Source of the DNA: Xanthomonas cassavae CFBP 4642
GTDB taxonomy: Bacteria > Pseudomonadota > Gammaproteobacteria > Xanthomonadales > Xanthomonadaceae
NCBI RefSeq assembly: GCF_000454545.1
Contig: NZ_CM002139.1
Location: forward strand, 3,677,554-3,741,553
Length of the DNA: 64,000 nt
Direction of reading: 5' to 3'
Made by a program: the position numbers and the translations under genes. Positions 27,700 to 37,180 of the stretch are shown one piece after another (position 1 is the first letter of the stretch; every line of letters begins with the position of its first letter). The notes under the pieces were generated by a model. That model did no database searches. It was not told the DNA's origin and saw nothing but the letters and a program-made list of their open reading frames with translations.

Positions 27700-30600
27700 T
27701 TACGCGTGCCCGCCGACCGATGGCGTCTGCGCTTCCAGCGTCTCCAGCTGGCGGGCCACCGCTTCCGGCGACTTGGTATACGGGGCGATCAGGCTATAGA
27801 ACGCCGGTACTACGTACAGCGACAGCAGCGTGGACAACGAAACGCCGAAGATCACCACCACGCCGATCGTCGCGCGACTGGCCGAGCCGGGCCCACCGGC
27901 CACCACCAGCGGGATCGCGCCGACCACCGTGGCGATGGACGTCATCAGGATCGGACGCAAACGCACCGATGCCGATTCGACGATGGCCGCGTGCACGCTG
28001 CGGCCTTCGTCGCGCAACTGATTGGCGAATTCCACGATCAGGATACCGTTCTTGGCCGCCAGGCCCACCAGCATCACGATGCCGATCTGGCTGAAGAGAT
28101 TGAGCGTACCGCCGGTGAGCCACAGGCCGACCAGTGCGCCCAGCACCGCCAACGGCACGGTGAGCATGATCACCAACGGATGCGCAAAGCTTTCGAACTG
28201 CGCCGCCAGCACCAGGTACACCACCAGCAACGCCATGCCGAAGGTCAGCAGCACCGCGCTGCCCGATTGCTGGTATTCGCGCGATTCGCCCTTCCAGTCC
28301 ACCTGGGCGTATTCGGGCAGTTCTTCGCGCGCGGTCTGCTGCGCCCAGGCGATGGCTTCGCCCAGCGGGTAGCCCGGCGCCAGGCCAGCAGTAATGGTGA
28401 TCGCGCGCAGGCGATTGAAGCGGTTCAAGGTGCCGGCTTCGGCCACTTCGCTCAAGCTCACCAGGTTGGACAGCGGAATCAGCTCGCCGCGGCTGGAGCG
28501 CACGCGGATGGCAGTGAGGTCTTCCGGCGACATGCGGCCCTCGCGCCCGGCCTGCAGCATCACGTCGTATTCCTCGCCATTGTCGACGAAGGTGGTGACG
28601 CGGCGCGAGCCCATCATGGCCTCCAGCGCGCCACCGATCGCGGTGACCGGCACGCCCAGGTCGGCCGCACGCAGACGGTCGATGTTGACGCGCATCTGCG
28701 GGCGGGTTTCCTTGTAATCCGAGTCCGGGCCGACCAGGCCGGGATTGGATTCCATGCGCTGCAAAATGCGATCGCGCCATTGCGCGATTTCCGCATAATC
28801 CGGCCCGCCCAACACGAGCTGGAACGGCTGGCCGCGGCTACGCACCAGACCACCGCTGACCTGCGTGCGCGCACGCACACCACTGAGCGCGTTGAGCTTT
28901 TGTTGCAGTTCGTCAGCCACTTCGGTGGTCGGGCGGGTGCGCTTTTCCCAGTCCTGCAGGAACACGCTGACGCGGCCGGTGTGCATTTCCTCGCTGCTGC
29001 CGAAGCCGCCGGGCACGCGCGGGTTGGCGCGCACGATGGGTTTGTCCGGGCCGACGTACGGACGCAGGATGTCTTCGACCTGATGCATCTGGCCCACGGT
29101 GTAGTCGAAACCGGCGCCCTCGGGGCCGTCGATCATGATCTGGAAATTGCCGCGGTCTTCGGCCGGCGCCAGCTCGGAGGGAATGCGGCCCATCAGCCAT
29201 GCACTGGCGCCCAGTGCCAGCAGCATCAGCAACGCAAACACCCAGGTGCGTTGCACGTGGCGCTCCAGCGAGCGGCCGTACGTACCGGACACCGCCTGCA
29301 TGCGCCCATCGAACCATTGGTGGAAGCGATTGGGCTTGGCCTGCCCGTGCGAGCGCAGCAACTTCGACGACATCATCGGCGTCAGCGTCAGCGCCACGAA
29401 GGCCGAGATCGCCACCGCCGCCGCCAGCGCCACTGCCAGCTCGCGGAACAGCCGCCCGGTGTTGCCTTCCAGAAAGCCCACCGGCAGGAACACCGCCACC
29501 AGCACCGCCGTGGTCGCAATCACCGCGAACGCTACCTGTGCGGTGCCGCGTTTGGCGGCCACCAGCGGCGGCTCGCCCAGGTCGATGCGGCGCTGGATGT
29601 TTTCCACCACCACGATGGCATCGTCCACCACCAGGCCGATACACAGCACCAGCGCGAGCAAGGTCAGCAGGTTGATCGAAAAATCGAACGCGTACAGCGC
29701 GATGAATGCGGCAATCAGACACACCGGCACCGTCACTGCAGGAATCAGGGCCGCGCGTGCGCTGCCCAGAAACACCCAGATCACCACCAGCACCAGCACC
29801 ACCGCTTCGATCAGCGTGTGGTAGACGCGCTCCACCGCCGCATCGATGAAGGTGGTGGTGTCGAAGGCGACGAAGATATTGGTGCCCTGCGGCAGCGATT
29901 TCTGCACTTCTTCGGCTTGCGCGCGCGCCTCGCGCGCCACGTCCAGCGCATTGGCGGTGGAATTGCGCACGATGCCCAGGCCCACGTTGGGCACGCCATT
30001 ACTCTGGAAATACGCACGCCGCTCGGCCGAGGTGAGTTCCACCCTGGCCACGTCGCCCATCCGCACAACGTAGCCATCGTCGCCCTTGCTCAGCGGCAGC
30101 TTGGCAAAATCCTCCGGCTTGAGATAACTGCGCTCCACCCGCAGGGTGAAGTCGCGCTGCGCCGATTCGATGCTGCCGGCCGGCAATTCCACGTTCTCGT
30201 TCTGCAGCGCGGCTTCCACGTCGGTAACGGTGAGCGCGCGTGCAGCCAGTTGGTCGCGGTCCAGCCAGATGCGCATGGCGTAGCGCTGGCGGCCGCCAAT
30301 GCGCACCTGCGCCACGCCATCCAGGCTGGAAAAGCGGTCGACGACATAGCGCTCGGCATAGTCGGACAGCTGCAGCGTGTCCATCGTGCTGGAACTCATG
30401 TTGAGCCACAGGATGGGGTCTGCGTCGGCCTCGACCTTGGAAATCTCCGGCGGGCGCGCCTGGTCGGGCATGCGGTCGGAGACGCGGCTGACCGCATCGC
30501 GCACGTCGTTGGCAGCCGCTTCCACATCGCGCGATTGCGCGAATTCGATGCTGATGTCCGAGGAACCATTGCGGCTGCGCGCCTCGATGGTCTCGATGCC

Positions 30601-30825
30601 CTCGATGCCGGCCAGCGCGTCTTCCAGCACCTGGGTGATGCGGCTTTCCACCACTGCGGCCGAGGCGCCGGTGTATTCCACGTCCACCGAGACGATGGGC
30701 GGGTCGATCGCCGGCAGTTCGCGCAAGGTGAGCCGGGTGAACGACATCACCCCCAGCACGATCAGCAACAGGCTCATGACCACCGCCATCACCGGGCGGG
30801 TAATAGACAGGTCGGAGAGTTTCAT
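27700..30825 (-). CDS. RND-family efflux transporter, inner-membrane permease
   Basis: A 1041-residue HAE1-type RND pump. The N-terminus MKLSDLSITRPVMAVVMSL is the typical first membrane helix, followed by two large periplasmic loops and eleven further helices. TM4 carries the proton-relay pair in CIGLVVDDAIVVVENIQRR, and GIVMLVGLAAKNGILIVEFAN marks TM10. It exports drugs or toxic compounds using proton-motive force, with the adaptor encoded by the upstream gene, which it overlaps by ATGA (30822-30825). No outer-membrane channel gene is in the cluster, so a TolC-like protein from elsewhere must complete the pump. The substrate range cannot be predicted. Confidence 0.93.
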   Translation of the reverse strand: MKLSDLSITRPVMAVVMSLLLIVLGVMSFTRLTLRELPAIDPPIVSVDVEYTGASAAVVESRITQVLEDALAGIEGIETIEARSRNGSSDISIEFAQSRDVEAAANDVRDAVSRVSDRMPDQARPPEISKVEADADPILWLNMSSSTMDTLQLSDYAERYVVDRFSSLDGVAQVRIGGRQRYAMRIWLDRDQLAARALTVTDVEAALQNENVELPAGSIESAQRDFTLRVERSYLKPEDFAKLPLSKGDDGYVVRMGDVARVELTSAERRAYFQSNGVPNVGLGIVRNSTANALDVAREARAQAEEVQKSLPQGTNIFVAFDTTTFIDAAVERVYHTLIEAVVLVLVVIWVFLGSARAALIPAVTVPVCLIAAFIALYAFDFSINLLTLLALVLCIGLVVDDAIVVVENIQRRIDLGEPPLVAAKRGTAQVAFAVIATTAVLVAVFLPVGFLEGNTGRLFRELAVALAAAVAISAFVALTLTPMMSSKLLRSHGQAKPNRFHQWFDGRMQAVSGTYGRSLERHVQRTWVFALLMLLALGASAWLMGRIPSELAPAEDRGNFQIMIDGPEGAGFDYTVGQMHQVEDILRPYVGPDKPIVRANPRVPGGFGSSEEMHTGRVSVFLQDWEKRTRPTTEVADELQQKLNALSGVRARTQVSGGLVRSRGQPFQLVLGGPDYAEIAQWRDRILQRMESNPGLVGPDSDYKETRPQMRVNIDRLRAADLGVPVTAIGGALEAMMGSRRVTTFVDNGEEYDVMLQAGREGRMSPEDLTAIRVRSSRGELIPLSNLVSLSEVAEAGTLNRFNRLRAITITAGLAPGYPLGEAIAWAQQTAREELPEYAQVDWKGESREYQQSGSAVLLTFGMALLVVYLVLAAQFESFAHPLVIMLTVPLAVLGALVGLWLTGGTLNLFSQIGIVMLVGLAAKNGILIVEFANQLRDEGRSVHAAIVESASVRLRPILMTSIATVVGAIPLVVAGGPGSASRATIGVVVIFGVSLSTLLSLYVVPAFYSLIAPYTKSPEAVARQLETLEAQTPSVGGHA

Positions 30826-31889
30826 CGTGCGGCCTGCGGGGTGGCCCGCGCCGGTGCCGGCTGGTCGGCGACCTTCAGGCCGGGCCGCAGCTTGCCGGTG
30901 CCATCCACCACGATGCGCTCACCTGCCTTGAGGCCTTCGAGGATTTCCACCTTGCCATCGCGTCGCTCGCCCAGGCGCACGTCGGCACGCTCCACGCTGC
31001 TGTCGGGTGTGACCCGGAACACGTAGGACTCGCGCCCCACCTGCACCACCGCAATCTCCGGGATCACCACCGCCTGCCGCGCCGGCTGGAACAGGCGCAC
31101 ATCCAGCAACATGCCCGGGCGCAGCCGGCGATCGCCGTTGGGGAAGTCCGCCCGCACCGTCACCGAGCGGGTGGTCTCGTCGATGCGCGAATCGATCGCC
31201 GCCGCCACGCCTTCGAACTGCTCGCCCGGATACGCCGCCGCGGTGCCATTGACGGCATTGCCGAGCTGCACCAGGCCGAATTGCGATTCCGGTACCTGGA
31301 AATCCACGTACATGCGCGCCACATCGTCCAGCGTGGCGATCACCGTGCTGGAGGTGATCAACGAGCCCGGGCTGATCTGGCGGATGCCGAGCACCCCGGA
31401 GAACGGCGCGCGCACTTCACGGTCGGTGATTTCCGCGCGCATCTGCTGCACGCGCGCCTGCGCCGCATCGCGCAGCGCGCGCTGGGTATCGACCGTGGAT
31501 TTGGCCACCAGCTGCTGGCCAACCAGGCTCAACTGGCGCCGGTACAGCTGATCGGTTTCCTCGAAGGTGGCCTGTGCGGCCGTCAGTGCCGCCTGCTGCG
31601 AATTGCCGCGCAGACGCAGCAGCAGCTGCCCGGCCTTGACCTCGTCGCCGCTGTCGAAATAGACCCGCTCGACCACATCGCTGACCGCGGCGGTGAGCGC
31701 CACCGACTCGCGCGCGCGCACGGTGGCGATGGACTGCACGGTGGAGTTCCAGGGTTGCACCGCCACCGGCTGCACCACCACCGGGATGGGCTTGGCCACC
31801 GCCGGCGCACTCGCCTGGCGGGAACAACCGGACAGCCATACGGCCAACAGAAGCGCAACGCAGACACGCGCGCTGGGCAGAACAAGCAT
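30822..31889 (-). CDS. RND efflux periplasmic adaptor (MFP) lipoprotein
   Basis: A 355-residue membrane-fusion protein. The N-terminus has a lipobox (LLAVWLSGC), so it should be anchored by lipid at the cysteine. A barrel-sandwich/lipoyl half-motif (VYFDSGDEVKAGQLLLRLRG), an alpha-hairpin rich in Gln/Ala and the second half (VRAPFSGVLGIRQISPGSLI) follow, then beta-barrel and membrane-proximal domains. It links the RND permease to an outer-membrane channel. It is the first gene of the two-gene operon and its stop overlaps the permease start by four bases. No regulator gene is adjacent. Confidence 0.92.
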   Translation of the reverse strand: MLVLPSARVCVALLLAVWLSGCSRQASAPAVAKPIPVVVQPVAVQPWNSTVQSIATVRARESVALTAAVSDVVERVYFDSGDEVKAGQLLLRLRGNSQQAALTAAQATFEETDQLYRRQLSLVGQQLVAKSTVDTQRALRDAAQARVQQMRAEITDREVRAPFSGVLGIRQISPGSLITSSTVIATLDDVARMYVDFQVPESQFGLVQLGNAVNGTAAAYPGEQFEGVAAAIDSRIDETTRSVTVRADFPNGDRRLRPGMLLDVRLFQPARQAVVIPEIAVVQVGRESYVFRVTPDSSVERADVRLGERRDGKVEILEGLKAGERIVVDGTGKLRPGLKVADQPAPARATPQAAR

Positions 31890-32146
31890 CAGAACATCCT
31901 GGCGGGGTACGGCGAAAGTTTACCGACCTCGCCGCCATGAATTGCCGGAAAGGGCGCGCTTTGCACCATGACCAACGACCCTTGTCGCCGGCGTCACGAT
32001 GCGCTGTCGAGCATGACGCAGAGCGCATTGCCTGCAGCGCCAAGCGGGCCCAAGCGGCCATCACGAACCAAGCGCACCGTGGTACACATGGATCGCGTGC
32101 CGCCTGCCCTGCCTGCCAACTGCCCGCTGTGCCGCATGCGTCGCGC

Positions 32147-34122
32147 TCAGCGCTCCAGCCCGAGATACCCCAGCACCTGGCGCGCCAGCGCCTCTACATT
32201 CTCACCATCGGCGTGAAGATGGATCTCCGGCGTCTCGGGCGGCTGGTACGGCGAGTCGATGCCGGTGAAGTTGGGAATCTGCCCGGCGCGAGCCTTGCGG
32301 TATAGCCCCTTCACATCGCGCGCCTCGGCCACCGCCAGCGGCACATCGACGAATACCTCGACGAATTCGCCCGCCTCGAAGCGTTCGCGCGCCAGTTGGC
32401 GCTCGGCGCGGAACGGCGAGATGAAGCTGACCAGCACGATCAGCCCGGCATCGGCCATCAGCCGCGCCACCTCGGCCACGCGGCGGATGTTTTCCACGCG
32501 ATCCTCGTCGGTGAAGCCCAGATCGCGGTTGAGCCCGTGGCGCACGTTGTCGCCGTCCAGGATGAAGGTGTGATAGCCCAGCGCGTGCAGGCGCCTGTCG
32601 ACCAGATTGGCCACGGTGGACTTGCCGGCGCCGGACAGGCCGGTGAACCACAGCACGCGCGGCGTCTGGCCCTTGATGCGTGCCCGTGCACTGCGGTCCA
32701 CATCCAGATGCTGCCAGTGCACGTTGCCGGCACGGCGCAGCGCAAATTCCAGCGCGCCGGCGGCCACGGTGGCATGGGTCTGCCGGTCGATCAGGATGAA
32801 GCCGCCCAGCACGCGGTTGCGCGCGTATGGCGCGAACGCGACGGGCTCGTCCAGCGACAGATTGCAGTAGCCCACCTCGTTGAGCTCCAGCCGCTTGGCG
32901 GCCAGGCGCTCCTGGGTATTCACATCGACCTTGTGCTTGATCTCGCTGATGCTCGCGGTGACCGTGCGCGCGCCGATCTTCAGCCAGTACGGGCGCCCCG
33001 GCAGCAGCGCGGCATCGTCCATCCACAACAGATGCGCGGCGAACTGGTCGGCCACTTCGGGCGGGTCATCGATGCCGGCGATGATGTCGCCGCGACTGAT
33101 ATCGACCTCATCACGCAAGGTCAGCGTCACCGCCTGACCGGCACGTGCAGCAGCCACCGCGCCATTGGCATCGAGCACGCTGGACACCTGCGAGCGCCGC
33201 CCGGATGGCACCACTACCACCGCATCGCCTACCCGTACCTGCCCGGCCGCGATGGTGCCGGCGTAGCCGCGAACTGTGAATTGGGCCGGTTGACCCATTG
33301 CACCGGCAGACGCAGGCCGCCGGCATCCTCCGGCGACGCCAGTTGCACGCTCTCCAGATGCTGCAGCAGATGCGGCCCCTGGTACCACGGCATGCGGGTG
33401 GACGGGCCGGACAGGTTTTCGCCGGCCAGCGCCGACAACGGGAGGCATTGCACATCGGCGATGCCCAGCTGTGCGGCCAGTGCGCGATAGCCCTCGGCGA
33501 TGTCGGCGAACACCTGCGCGTCGTAGCCCACCAGATCCATCTTGTTGACCGCCAGCACCACGTGGCGGATGCCCAACAGCGACACGATGTAGCTGTGCCG
33601 GCGGGTCTGGGTCAGCACCCCCTTGCGTGCGTCCACCAACACCACCGCCACATCGGCAGTGGACGCACCGGTGGCCATGTTGCGGGTGTACTGCTCGTGG
33701 CCGGGGCAATCGGCGACGATGAACTTGCGCCGGTCGGTATCGAAATAGCGGTAGGCCACATCGATGGTGATGCCCTGCTCGCGCTCGGCCGCCAACCCGT
33801 CCATCAGCAAGGCGTAATCGATGCCCTCGCCCTGGGTGCCATGGCGGCGGCTATCGCTTTCCAGCGCCGCCAACTGATCGTCGAACAAGCGCTTGCTGTC
33901 GTACAGCAACCGTCCGATCAGCGTGCTCTTGCCATCGTCCACGCTGCCGCAGGTGATGAAGCGCAGCAGCGGCTTGGCTTCGTGCTGTTGGAGGTAGGCA
34001 GCGATGCTGCCGGGAGTCGGGAGTCGGGAATCGGGAATCGCAAAGGCGTTCTCCGTCATCACGACGTTTGCAGCGAACTGCTGTCCCGATTCCCCATTCC
34101 CGACTCCCGATTCCCGGCTCAT
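32147..34122 (-). pseudogene. cysN: Sulfate adenylyltransferase subunit 1/APS kinase (CysNC), with apparent frameshift
   Basis: The gene encodes the GTPase subunit of ATP sulfurylase fused to APS kinase, making PAPS from sulfate together with CysD. Motifs include GTPase loop [17 protein letters not shown] and NKMD, and the kinase P-loop GLSGAGKST in the last 200 residues. Reading breaks near 33270: [13 protein letters not shown] should continue as RGYAGTI, but one base (a G in the plus-strand run CCGCGAAC) is missing and the second half is in another frame. Restoring one base gives 658 residues from ATG 34122, whose A is shared with the cysD stop (TGATG), or 637 from ATG 34059. The N-terminal 37 residues are encoded by a heptamer-repeat element. 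This could be a real mutation, blocking growth on sulfate, or a sequencing error. Confidence 0.85.
34012..34115. repeat. Inverted heptamer-array element in the cysD-cysN junction
   Basis: Four 7-bp units (GGGAGTC, GGGAGTC, GGGAATC, GGGAATC) at 34012-34039 face four complementary-type units (GATTCCC, CATTCCC, GACTCCC, GATTCCC) at 34088-34115 around a 48-bp core, so the RNA can fold into a long stem. The element lies within the reading frame of cysN if ATG 34122 is used. Confidence 0.8.
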
Positions 34123-35030
34123 CAAAAATACCCCTCCAGCTTCTTCTGTTCCATCGAGGCGCCCGGTGCGTGGTCGATCATGCGGCCCTGGCGCTCGGAG
34201 CTGGTGCTGACCAGCATTTCGGCGATCACCGCTTCCAGCGTGTCGGCGGTGGAATCGATCGCGCCGGTGAGCGGGTAGCAGCCCAGCGTGCGGAAGCGTA
34301 CCGAGCGCAGCTGCGGGGTTTCGCCGGGGTGCAGCGGCAGGCGCGCGTCGTCGACCATGATCCAGGCACCGTCGCGCTCCACGACCGGGCGCGGCGCGGC
34401 GAAATACAGCGGCACCACCGGAATTTTCTCCCGGTAGATGTACAGCCAGATATCCAGCTCGGTCCAGTTGGACAGCGGAAACACGCGCACGCTCTCGCCG
34501 GGGCTGGTGCGTGCGTTGTACAGATTCCACAGCTCCGGGCGCTGGTTCTTCGGGTCCCAGCGATGGCGCGCATTGCGGAACGAGAACACCCGCTCCTTGG
34601 CGCGCGACTTCTCCTCGTCGCGCCGCGCCCCCCCGATCGCCGCATCGAAGCGGCCCTGCTCCAGCGCCTGCTTCAGGCCCTGGGTCTTCATGATGTCGGT
34701 GTGCACCGCGGCACCATGGCTGATCGGGCCGACGTCCTGGGCGATGCCGTCGGGGTTGATGTGCACGCGCAGGTCCACACCGGTTTGGGCCGCGCGGCGG
34801 TCGCGGAAGGCGATCATCTCGCGGAACTTCCAGCGCGTGTCCACATGCAGCAGCGGAATCGGCGGCGGCGACGGCGCGAACGCCTTGAGCAGCAGATGCA
34901 GCAGCACCGAACTGTCCTTGCCGACCGAATACAGCATCACCGGGGCCCGGAATTCGGCGGCGACTTCGCGCAGGATGTGGATGCTTTCGGCTTCGAGCCG
35001 GTCGAGATGGGACAGCGGCAGCAGGGTCAT
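34122..35030 (-). CDS. cysD: Sulfate adenylyltransferase subunit 2 (CysD)
   Basis: A 302-residue ATP-pyrophosphatase-type enzyme that joins sulfate and ATP to form adenylylsulfate (APS), with CysN providing GTPase coupling. The PP-loop is seen as [13 protein letters not shown]. Other family segments are [37 protein letters not shown] and [21 protein letters not shown], and the C-terminus [21 protein letters not shown] is typical. It is the first gene of cysD-cysNC and is divergent from cysJ, separated by 179 bp. Its TGA overlaps the possible cysN start by one base. Confidence 0.96.
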   Translation of the reverse strand: MTLLPLSHLDRLEAESIHILREVAAEFRAPVMLYSVGKDSSVLLHLLLKAFAPSPPPIPLLHVDTRWKFREMIAFRDRRAAQTGVDLRVHINPDGIAQDVGPISHGAAVHTDIMKTQGLKQALEQGRFDAAIGGARRDEEKSRAKERVFSFRNARHRWDPKNQRPELWNLYNARTSPGESVRVFPLSNWTELDIWLYIYREKIPVVPLYFAAPRPVVERDGAWIMVDDARLPLHPGETPQLRSVRFRTLGCYPLTGAIDSTADTLEAVIAEMLVSTSSERQGRMIDHAPGASMEQKKLEGYF

Positions 35031-35209
35031 CGGGATGTCGTCGGCATCGGTGGGCAGACCAACCGATGGTAGGGCAAGGCGCTGCAGTGTGTGCCGCCGT
35101 CATGCCAGTCCGAAATAAGCGGCCGGCATAACGCGATAACGGCTACTCCTTTCTGGAGGCCGCAACGCCTCCCTAACATCGTCGGTCTTATCGAAGCCCC
35201 CGGACCCGA
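35031..35209. promoter_or_regulatory. Divergent cysD/cysJ control region
   Basis: The 179-bp gap between the two divergent cys operons must hold both promoters. The repeated half-site in GCATAACGCGATAACGGC (about 35126-35143) is a plausible CysB (LysR-type) binding region, by position and AT-content only. A similar ATAAC segment occurs in the cysB/cysG gap at 48482. Confidence 0.4.
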
Positions 35210-37057
35210 ATGACTGCCGCCAGCTCCGCGCTACCGCCCAGCCCCTTGCCCGACGAGCGCAAGGCGCTGCTGGAGCGGTTGGTCGACGGCCTGGACACCG
35301 CGTCGCTGTGGTGGCTGTCCGGCTACACCGCCGGGCTGGCCCAGGGCCAGCCGCCACGCGCGCTGGCGGTGCTGCCGGGCGGGCAGCCGCAGGCCGTGGC
35401 GCAGGACAGCCAGCGTCTGACCGTGCTGTACGGCAGCCAGACCGGCAACGCCCGCCGGCAGGCCGAACAGCTGGCCGCCGACGCCGAGGCGGCGGGCCTG
35501 CAGGTGCGGCTGCTGCGCGCCGATGCCTACCCCACCCGTGAGCTGGCCAGCGAGCGCCTGCTGTACGTGGTGATCAGCACCCAGGGCGAAGGTGACCCGC
35601 CGGACGATGCGATCGGCCTGGTGGAATTCCTCACCGGCCGCCGCGCGCCCAAGCTGCCCGAGCTCAGGTACGCGGTGCTGGGCCTGGGCGACTCCAGCTA
35701 TGCGGACTTCTGCGGGATTGCGCGGCGCATCGACGAACGCCTGGCCGCGCTGGGGGCCAGCCGCGTGCAGCCGCGGGGCGAAGCCGACCTGGAGATCGAC
35801 AGCGTGGCCACCCCCTGGCGCACGCAGGCCCTCAGGCACGCCCGCGAGCAGCTCAAGAGCGGCCCGCAGTCGGCCACGATCACGCCACTGCGCAGCAGCC
35901 CCGCCGCGCCCACCTGGTCGCACCAACACCCATTCGCCGCCGAGCTGCTGGCCAACCAGATCATCAGCGGGCGCGACTTCAAGGGCCCGGGCTTCCGTGT
36001 CTACGCACAACCGGGCAAGCGCGTGCGGCACCTGGAATTTTCGCTGGACGGCAGCGGCCTGAGCTACGAGCCGGGCGATGCGCTGGGCATCGTCCATCGC
36101 AACCCGCCTGCGCTGGTGGAACCGCTGCTGCAGGCCGTGCGCCTGGATGGCGATGCCGCCGTCACGGTTGGCGAAGACACGTTGCCCCTGCGCGACTGGC
36201 TGAGCAGCCGGCGCGAACTGACCAAGCTGTCGCGGCCATTCCTTGCCGCACATGCCGAGCGCGCCGGTGCCCACGCGCTGCAGGCGCTGCTCGCCCCGAC
36301 CCAGACCGCCGGCCTGGCGGCGCTGCTTGCCGATCATCAGGTGATCGACGTGCTGCGCCGCTGGCCGGCGGACTGGGACCATGCCAGCCTGCTGGCCAGC
36401 CTGCGCCCACTCACCCCACGGCTGTACTCGATCGCCTCCAGTCGCAAGCGCGTGGGCGAGGAGGTGCATCTGGCCGTGGACGAGCTCAACTACCAGGCCC
36501 ACGGGCATGCGCACCTGGGGTCGGCCAGCAGCTTTCTCGCTGCGCTTGCCGACGGCGAGACCGCACCGGTCTACATCGAGCCGAACGAACGCTTCCGCGT
36601 GCCGGCCAATGCCGACCGCGACATCCTGATGATCGGTCCTGGCACCGGCGTGGCGCCGTTTCGCGGCTTCGTGCAGGAACGCGCCGAAACCGGCGCCAGG
36701 GGCCGCAACTGGCTGTTCTTCGGCGCCCAGCACTTCAACACCGATTTCCTGTACCAGGCCGAATGGCAGCAGGCCCTGCACCGCGGCGAGCTGCATGCCC
36801 TGGACCTGGCGTTCTCGCGCGACCACAGCGACAAGGTCTATGTGCAGCACCGCCTGCGCGAGCGCGGCGCCGACGTCTACGCCTGGCTGCAAGGCGGTGC
36901 GCATGTGTACGTGTGCGGCGCCATCGGCATGGGCAAGGACGTGCACGCCGCACTGCTGGACATCGTCACCACCCACGGCGCCCTGGATGCGGAAGCCGCT
37001 GCGGCCTATCTCACCCAGCTGCAGGTGGAGGGGCGGTATGCACGTGATGTCTATTGA
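35210..37057 (+). CDS. cysJ: Sulfite reductase flavoprotein alpha-component (CysJ)
   Basis: A 615-residue NADPH-dependent diflavin reductase that passes electrons to CysI. The N-terminal flavodoxin domain binds FMN (LTVLYGSQTGNARRQAEQLA, VISTQGEGDPP, VLGLGDSSYADFC). The FAD domain has RLYSIASSRK and the NADP domain has MIGPGTGVAPFRGFVQER and WLFFGAQHFNTDFLY, with C-terminal residues ARDVY. All are the CPR/CysJ hallmarks, at normal length. It is the first gene of cysJ-cysI-cysH. A heptamer-array element occupies the gap to cysI, where it could form a stem between the two cistrons. Confidence 0.96.
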   Translation: MTAASSALPPSPLPDERKALLERLVDGLDTASLWWLSGYTAGLAQGQPPRALAVLPGGQPQAVAQDSQRLTVLYGSQTGNARRQAEQLAADAEAAGLQVRLLRADAYPTRELASERLLYVVISTQGEGDPPDDAIGLVEFLTGRRAPKLPELRYAVLGLGDSSYADFCGIARRIDERLAALGASRVQPRGEADLEIDSVATPWRTQALRHAREQLKSGPQSATITPLRSSPAAPTWSHQHPFAAELLANQIISGRDFKGPGFRVYAQPGKRVRHLEFSLDGSGLSYEPGDALGIVHRNPPALVEPLLQAVRLDGDAAVTVGEDTLPLRDWLSSRRELTKLSRPFLAAHAERAGAHALQALLAPTQTAGLAALLADHQVIDVLRRWPADWDHASLLASLRPLTPRLYSIASSRKRVGEEVHLAVDELNYQAHGHAHLGSASSFLAALADGETAPVYIEPNERFRVPANADRDILMIGPGTGVAPFRGFVQERAETGARGRNWLFFGAQHFNTDFLYQAEWQQALHRGELHALDLAFSRDHSDKVYVQHRLRERGADVYAWLQGGAHVYVCGAIGMGKDVHAALLDIVTTHGALDAEAAAAYLTQLQVEGRYARDVY

Positions 37058-37061
37058 GGCC

Positions 37062-37178
37062 GGGAATCGGGAATCGGGATTGGGGATTTGTAACAGCGGA
37101 TGTCCGCGATCGTTATGTCTTGTGGGCACTGCCAGCGCGTTGTTGTTGCCAATCCCTAATCACGAATGCCGAATCCCG
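37062..37178. repeat. Inverted heptamer-array element between cysJ and cysI
   Basis: Four units (GGGAATC, GGGAATC, GGGATTG, GGGATTT) at 37062-37089 face four inverted units in register (CAATCCC, TAATCAC, GAATGCC, GAATCCC; ends may shift by one base) around a core of about 61 bp. It ends just before the cysI start. The middle two units on the right have diverged. Confidence 0.72.
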
Positions 37179-37180
37179 TC

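Noticed and set aside
27706..31026. 1100-codon open frame antisense to the RND pump genes
   Set aside because: Composition is His/Arg/Gln-rich, it spans two real genes in antisense and shows no domain; the minus-strand RND and adaptor proteins are unmistakable.
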